A stretch of DNA of 37,774 bases from Crocosphaera sp. (GTDB lineage Bacteria > Cyanobacteriota > Cyanobacteriia > Cyanobacteriales > Microcystaceae): positions 1 to 37,774 of the forward strand of contig JASJDW010000011.1 of NCBI GenBank assembly GCA_030064955.1. The letters run 5' to 3'. A model generated the notes under the pieces. That model saw nothing but the letters and a program-made list of their open reading frames with translations. It had not been told where the DNA came from and did not search any database. The position numbers and the translations under genes were made by a program. Shown here piece by piece: positions 34,306 to 37,774 of this stretch; within the stretch, counting starts at the first letter, position 1; every line of letters starts with the position of its first letter.

Positions 34306-34376
34306 AATAAAGTTCAATTGCTTCTTTAATGTTGTTTAAAGCATCTTCAACTTTTTTACTTGAGTTACTTCTAATA
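34306..34376 (-). pseudogene. HicB C-terminal relic
   Basis: On the minus strand a short frame reads SSKKVEDALNNIKEAIELYL then G and a stop. This matches the helix of HicB domains (EEALxNIKEAIELYL). There is no start or N-terminal strand, and upstream frames close within 30 bp. It lies in the 120-bp gap between the TOPRIM gene and the oxoprolinase half. Confidence 0.5.
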
Positions 34377-34402
34377 ACATTTCCTTATTTTTTTACTTGA
34401 CA

Positions 34403-36499
34403 TTAATTTCGTTCTAAAATTAAATGATTATACTCAGTTAATTTTGCACTCCAATGAGGTTCTACCATAATTGTACTAATCTTTTCAATAATAATTGCTG
34501 GACCTTTAATACTATCTTGAGGTTGTAAATTTTCTCGTTGATAAATTGGTGTATCTTGCCATTTATTTTCGGTAAATACTGGAACGATTTCTACAGGTTT
34601 AGGTAACTCATCTAATGGACGAATACGAGTCATTAATGGTTCATCAGGACTATCCATAATTTGAATAATCTCCACAGAAATTGATTCTACAATCAGCATT
34701 TTTTGAGGTTGAATAAAACCATATCTTAACTGATGTTCTTCTTTAAAATTTGTCTGCATTACTGTAACATCATCAGCAAAGTCTACTAATAACGTTGAGT
34801 CAGTTCCTTGATATTTTAAACTGACTTTAGAAACAATTTTTTCTCCTTTAATGGATTCATGTTCATCAAGTTCGTTTCTAGCTTCATTTTCCAACGCATT
34901 AATCACTGGTTTTAACTCAGTAATTAAGTCTTGATGTAAAGGTTTTTCTATAGCACTTTCTCTAATTACTCTGATGTCAGCTAATCCCATTCCATAAGCA
35001 CTTAATACTCCCGCATAAGGATGAAGAAATACGGTTTTTATACCCAATGTATCCGCAATTAAACAAGCAACTTGACCCCCCGCACCTCCAAAGGTACATA
35101 AGGTATAATGAGTGACATCATAACCCCTTTGTAGACTAATTTTCTTAATGGCATTCGCCATATTTTCCACAGCAATTTTAATAAAACCTGCTGCGATTTC
35201 TTCAGGACTATTTTGATGATTTGTCGCTTTATAAATTTCTTCTGATAGTTCTAAAAATTTATTATTAACTATCTCTTTATCTAAAGGTAAATTACCTTCT
35301 TTTCCGAAAATATGGGGAAAATAGTGAGGCTGAATTTTCCCTAACATGACGTTAGCATCGGTTACAGCTAACGGGCCTCCTCGACGGTAACAAGCCGGAC
35401 CAGGGTTAGCACCTGCGGATTCTGGACCTACTTTAAAACTAGCACCATCGAAGTATAAAATGGAACCTCCTCCCGCAGCAACGGTGTGAATACTTAATAC
35501 GGGAACTCGCATTCTAGCACCAGCAATTTCATTATCTAATTGTCGTTCATATTCCCCTTTAAAATGGGCTACATCTGTAGATGTTCCTCCCATATCAAAG
35601 GTAATAATTTCGTTAAAACCTGCTCTTAAACTGGTTTGTACTGCCCCAACAATTCCCCCAGCAGGACCGGATAAAATACTGTCTTTTCCTTGAAATTTAT
35701 GAGCATCAATTAACCCTCCATCTGATTTCATAAACATCAATTTTGTATTGGGTAGTTGACTGGAAACTTGATTAACATACCGTCTTAAAATAGGCGATAA
35801 GTAAGCATCCACAACAGTTGTATCTCCTCTGGAAACCAGTTTCATTAAGGGACTGACTTGATGGGAAATTGAAACTTGAGTAAAGCCGATATTTTGAGCA
35901 ATTTCTGCCACTTGATTTTCATGGTTGGGATAGCGATAACTGTGCATGAAGACAATGGCACAGCTTCTTATTCCTTGGTTATAAACTTGTTGTAAATCTT
36001 GTCTTACTTTGTCTAAGTTAACAGGAATTAATTCATTTCCATTTGTATCATATCTTTCTTCTACTTCTATAACTGATTCATACAACATTGAAGGTAAAAT
36101 AATTTGACGTGCGAAAATATTAGGACGATTTTGATAACCAATTCTTAGGGCATCTTTAAACCCTTTTGTTATTAGTAAAACTGTGCGATCGCCTTTTCTT
36201 TCTAGTAGCGCATTAGTGGCAACGGTTGTCCCCATTTTCACTACTTCTATTGTGTCCGTTGGGATAGATTGATGATCAGCAAGACACAATATATCCCTAA
36301 TCCCTTGAATAACAGCATCTTGATATCTTTCAGGGTTTTCTGAGAGTAATTTATAGACAATTATCCATTGTTGGTTAGGCAACGGAACAATTAAATATTG
36401 TTCTTGTTTTTGGGATAGTTTATTGATGATTCCTGCATCAGTTACAACTGCAACGATATCAGTAAAAGTCCCACCGCGATCAACAAATATTTTTAGCAT
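34403..36499 (-). CDS. 5-oxoprolinase/hydantoinase A half (HyuA-like)
   Basis: An ATP-dependent amidohydrolase subunit of the HyuA/OplA family (hydrolysis of 5-oxoproline or hydantoins), 698 residues. It starts with FVDRGGTFTDIVAVV, the ATPase phosphate loop, followed by KLLSENPERYQDAVIQGIRD and KMGTTVATNALLERKG. Further motifs are DMGGTSTDVAHF and GPESAGANPGPACYRRGGPL, then TDANVMLGKIQPHYFP, which is typical of the fused eukaryote-like 5-oxoprolinase rather than of N-methylhydantoinase. The protein stops just where the B half begins in the fused enzyme, and no HyuB frame lies downstream. So it is a half enzyme; either split with B elsewhere, or truncated by the neighbouring accessory DNA. 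Confidence 0.85.
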   Translation of the reverse strand: MLKIFVDRGGTFTDIVAVVTDAGIINKLSQKQEQYLIVPLPNQQWIIVYKLLSENPERYQDAVIQGIRDILCLADHQSIPTDTIEVVKMGTTVATNALLERKGDRTVLLITKGFKDALRIGYQNRPNIFARQIILPSMLYESVIEVEERYDTNGNELIPVNLDKVRQDLQQVYNQGIRSCAIVFMHSYRYPNHENQVAEIAQNIGFTQVSISHQVSPLMKLVSRGDTTVVDAYLSPILRRYVNQVSSQLPNTKLMFMKSDGGLIDAHKFQGKDSILSGPAGGIVGAVQTSLRAGFNEIITFDMGGTSTDVAHFKGEYERQLDNEIAGARMRVPVLSIHTVAAGGGSILYFDGASFKVGPESAGANPGPACYRRGGPLAVTDANVMLGKIQPHYFPHIFGKEGNLPLDKEIVNNKFLELSEEIYKATNHQNSPEEIAAGFIKIAVENMANAIKKISLQRGYDVTHYTLCTFGGAGGQVACLIADTLGIKTVFLHPYAGVLSAYGMGLADIRVIRESAIEKPLHQDLITELKPVINALENEARNELDEHESIKGEKIVSKVSLKYQGTDSTLLVDFADDVTVMQTNFKEEHQLRYGFIQPQKMLIVESISVEIIQIMDSPDEPLMTRIRPLDELPKPVEIVPVFTENKWQDTPIYQRENLQPQDSIKGPAIIIEKISTIMVEPHWSAKLTEYNHLILERN

Positions 36500-36550
36500 T
36501 ATTTTAGTAATTTACTATTTTTTTACGATCAATTAATTATTATTATTTGA

Positions 36551-37036
36551 TCATTGTTGAAAAAATTTTTCTGCCATAATTAATTTGGCTGTTTCATAAT
36601 CTTCATTAATTAAATAAGAAAAATGATACTAACTGGCTAGATAAAAATTATAACCAAATTTTTGATAACGATCTGCGATCGCTAAAAAACCATATCTTGC
36701 ACCCCATTCATCCTGGAACCAATCTTCATAAAAGGAATCATGAAGTAGTAAAGTTAGTGTCTGTTGATCGAAACTAGGAATAAGACGAATTAAACAAATT
36801 TTAGGATGATGACTACGAGGAACTGGTAACAAAATTGGATAGTTATCAAAGGTTAAAAAATCGGCCAAATCATCTTCAGTTGTCTCATAATAAGGGTCTT
36901 TTGGTAAAGATAAAAAATGTCGCCAGCACATCCAGAATTCATGTTTACTATCAAAACCTGGATCTATATCTAAACGCCAATTATCATCATTACACAAATC
37001 ATTAATTACGTCTGGGGATAAATAATCAAGTTTCAT
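36551..37036 (-). pseudogene. Hypothetical protein with in-frame TAG and coding-like tail
   Basis: From the ATG at 37036 the frame runs 135 residues to a TAG at 36629-36631: it includes DVINDLCNDDNWRLDIDPGF, PKDPYYETTEDDLADFLTF and DSFYEDWFQDEWGARYGFLA. The same frame then continues YHFSYLINEDYETAKLIMAE, KFFQQ, and stops at 36551. The tail has ordinary amphipathic protein composition and no other gene claims it. A CAG-to-TAG change would explain it. I do not recognise the protein. Alternatively it is a complete 135-residue gene and the tail is chance. It follows the CcmS-like gene by 36 bp on the same strand. Confidence 0.5.
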
Positions 37037-37072
37037 CTTTATTTCTCTTAAAACATTATTGAACGGTAATTT

Positions 37073-37504
37073 TTAATACCAATTAATCGCTTTCATGGTA
37101 TTCTCTAATGCTTCAATTAAACTATCTAAACTGATTTTTTTTTCCTCAAAACAAACCGAAGGGAATGGATTACATTGATAGTAAATAAGTTTAATTTGAC
37201 CTTTATTAATCGCAATCATAGCCACCTCTTCGTGATGATTATAATTATCAATAATTCCTAAAATTTCTTGAATCTTTCCTTCAACATTTCGGTTCAATTC
37301 TTCAAGAGACTGTCGAGAACAACGAATAAAATGGGGTTCTGGTTCTAAATCAATTCCTAACACATCTTTTTCATCCTCCCACTCATTTTTTAATCCCCAT
37401 ACTAAGGCTGCTAAATCCTTTTTATTTTCGGTTACAAAACGATCTAATTGATATCGCCATTGATTTTCTAAATTGTCTGGAATTGACTCACCAAATTGCA
37501 TCAT
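37073..37504 (-). CDS. Conserved cyanobacterial protein, CcmS-like
   Basis: A 143-residue acidic soluble protein of a cyanobacterium-restricted family. Landmarks are NQWRYQLDRFVTENKKDLAA, LVWGLKNEWEDEKDVLGIDL, then EPEPHFIRCSRQSLEELNRN and VEGKIQEILGIIDNYN, with GQIKLIYYQ near residue 105 and a VCFEE near 117. From memory this resembles the CcmS proteins reported to assist beta-carboxysome assembly. The link is weak and was not checked against a database. If right, both a shell protein (ccmO) and an assembly factor lie in one window, though far apart. No ribosome site other than GTGAT stands out. First of a probable two-gene unit with the next minus-strand gene. Confidence 0.6.
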   Translation of the reverse strand: MMQFGESIPDNLENQWRYQLDRFVTENKKDLAALVWGLKNEWEDEKDVLGIDLEPEPHFIRCSRQSLEELNRNVEGKIQEILGIIDNYNHHEEVAMIAINKGQIKLIYYQCNPFPSVCFEEKKISLDSLIEALENTMKAINWY

Positions 37505-37563
37505 TTAGATCACCTTAAATCTTTCTCTAATAAAACATTTTAGTGGATTGTTGGAACGAAAAT

Positions 37564-37625
37564 GGTGGGTTACGACGGATTTTTATCTTCTTGTTTTAAC
37601 TTCAATTCTAGCCGTCTAACCCACC
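37564..37625. repeat. GGTGGGTTA inverted repeat (copy 3 of the GGTGGG family)
   Basis: GGTGGGTTACGACGG (37564-37578) pairs with CCGTCTAACCCACC (37612-37625) with one extra base, a 13-bp stem with a 33-base loop. Confidence 0.7.
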
Positions 37626-37668
37626 CTACTTTAAACTTCTGTTCGATAGAGCCGGAGCGAAGCGAGGA

Positions 37669-37701
37669 ACTTCTGACTTCTGACTTCTGACTTCTGACTT
37701 C
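37669..37701 (+). repeat. Short tandem heptamer repeat (ACTTCTG array)
   Basis: At least four perfect ACTTCTG units in tandem plus a partial one. The same unit occurs at 2677-2706. Confidence 0.8.
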
Positions 37702-37723
37702 GTTCTTCCCCTCTTACCATAAC

Positions 37724-37774
37724 TTAATCAATCACTCGAATGGGGCCTTTAACACTGGCATTAAAGAACTGTCT
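37724..37774 (-). CDS. C-terminal end of a minus-strand gene, cut by the window
   Basis: The last 16 codons of a minus-strand frame, ending FFNASVKGPIRVID then TAA (37724-37726). The gene starts beyond the right edge. Too short to identify. The open frame to the edge and position after a repeat block fit a real 3' end. Confidence 0.4.
   Translation of the reverse strand, partial: RQFFNASVKGPIRVID

Larger units (their letters stand above)
37505..37723. repeat. Intergenic region with inverted and tandem repeats
   Basis: About 220 bp with no gene. It contains the GGTGGGTTA inverted repeat (37564-37625) and an ACTTCTG heptamer array (37669-37701). Confidence 0.65.

Noticed and set aside
37669-37701. 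ACTTCTG array considered as CRISPR-like
   Set aside because: Units are contiguous heptamers without spacers; it is a simple tandem repeat. No CRISPR array was found elsewhere in the window.
1-37774. tRNA or rRNA genes
   Set aside because: No cloverleaf with a T-arm of GTTCRAATC type, and no rRNA-like stretch, was found by eye. A covariance search would be needed to exclude them fully.

Overview
The window comes from a unicellular, AT-rich cyanobacterium of the Cyanothece/Crocosphaera type. The evidence is a stand-alone ccmO for the beta-carboxysome, a cyanobacterial PEP carboxylase, an aa3-type ctaCDE operon, a DUF3386 protein, many HIP1 octamers (GCGATCGC, for example in ppc near 3721 and 3895) and short tandem heptamer repeats. 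This assignment rests on gene content and word usage only; no database was searched.

Layout. Positions 150-14800 are mostly housekeeping: a DUF815-type AAA+ ATPase, ccmO divergent from ppc, an AI-2E-type permease, an alpha/beta hydrolase convergent with a lysophospholipid-acyltransferase-like protein, archease followed by rtcB, and ftsH followed by an ATP-grasp-like protein. Several related dispersed repeats lie between these genes. One supplies the last codons and stop of the ATP-grasp-like gene. Positions 14.8-17.3 kb are a graveyard of mobile DNA: IS200/IS605-type right-end hairpins, a TnpB fragment, a broken DDE transposase, and a hairpin-rich segment that looks like an RNA-element remnant (group II intron and/or TnpB 3' end). 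These precede a truncated propeller-like pseudogene and a 726-residue tail-fibre-like protein of visibly higher GC. Positions 19.5-25.0 kb return to core genes: a DUF3386 protein, a cyanobacterial hypothetical, and ctaC-ctaD-ctaE ending in a strong terminator.

Positions 25.0-29.3 kb form a low-GC toxin-antitoxin and Rpn-nuclease island. One hicBA pair looks intact. Around it are a near-identical truncated second hicB, a short orphan HicB, a ParE-type toxin with an in-frame stop next to an intact antitoxin, and a DUF433 antitoxin with a DUF5615 toxin carrying two in-frame stops. A full-length Rpn-family protein has its C-terminal module duplicated as free-standing small genes, with a repeated palindrome beside the units. 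leuS (29.8-32.4 kb) is followed by a tightly coupled SMC/OLD-like ATPase plus TOPRIM-protein pair, which is the best candidate here for a poorly described defence-type system. Behind it, on the other strand, lie a HicB tail relic and only the A half of a 5-oxoprolinase. The window ends with two small cyanobacterial genes: one with an in-frame TAG followed by a plausible coding tail, the other resembling the carboxysome assembly factor CcmS. The last 17 codons of one more minus-strand gene are cut by the window edge.
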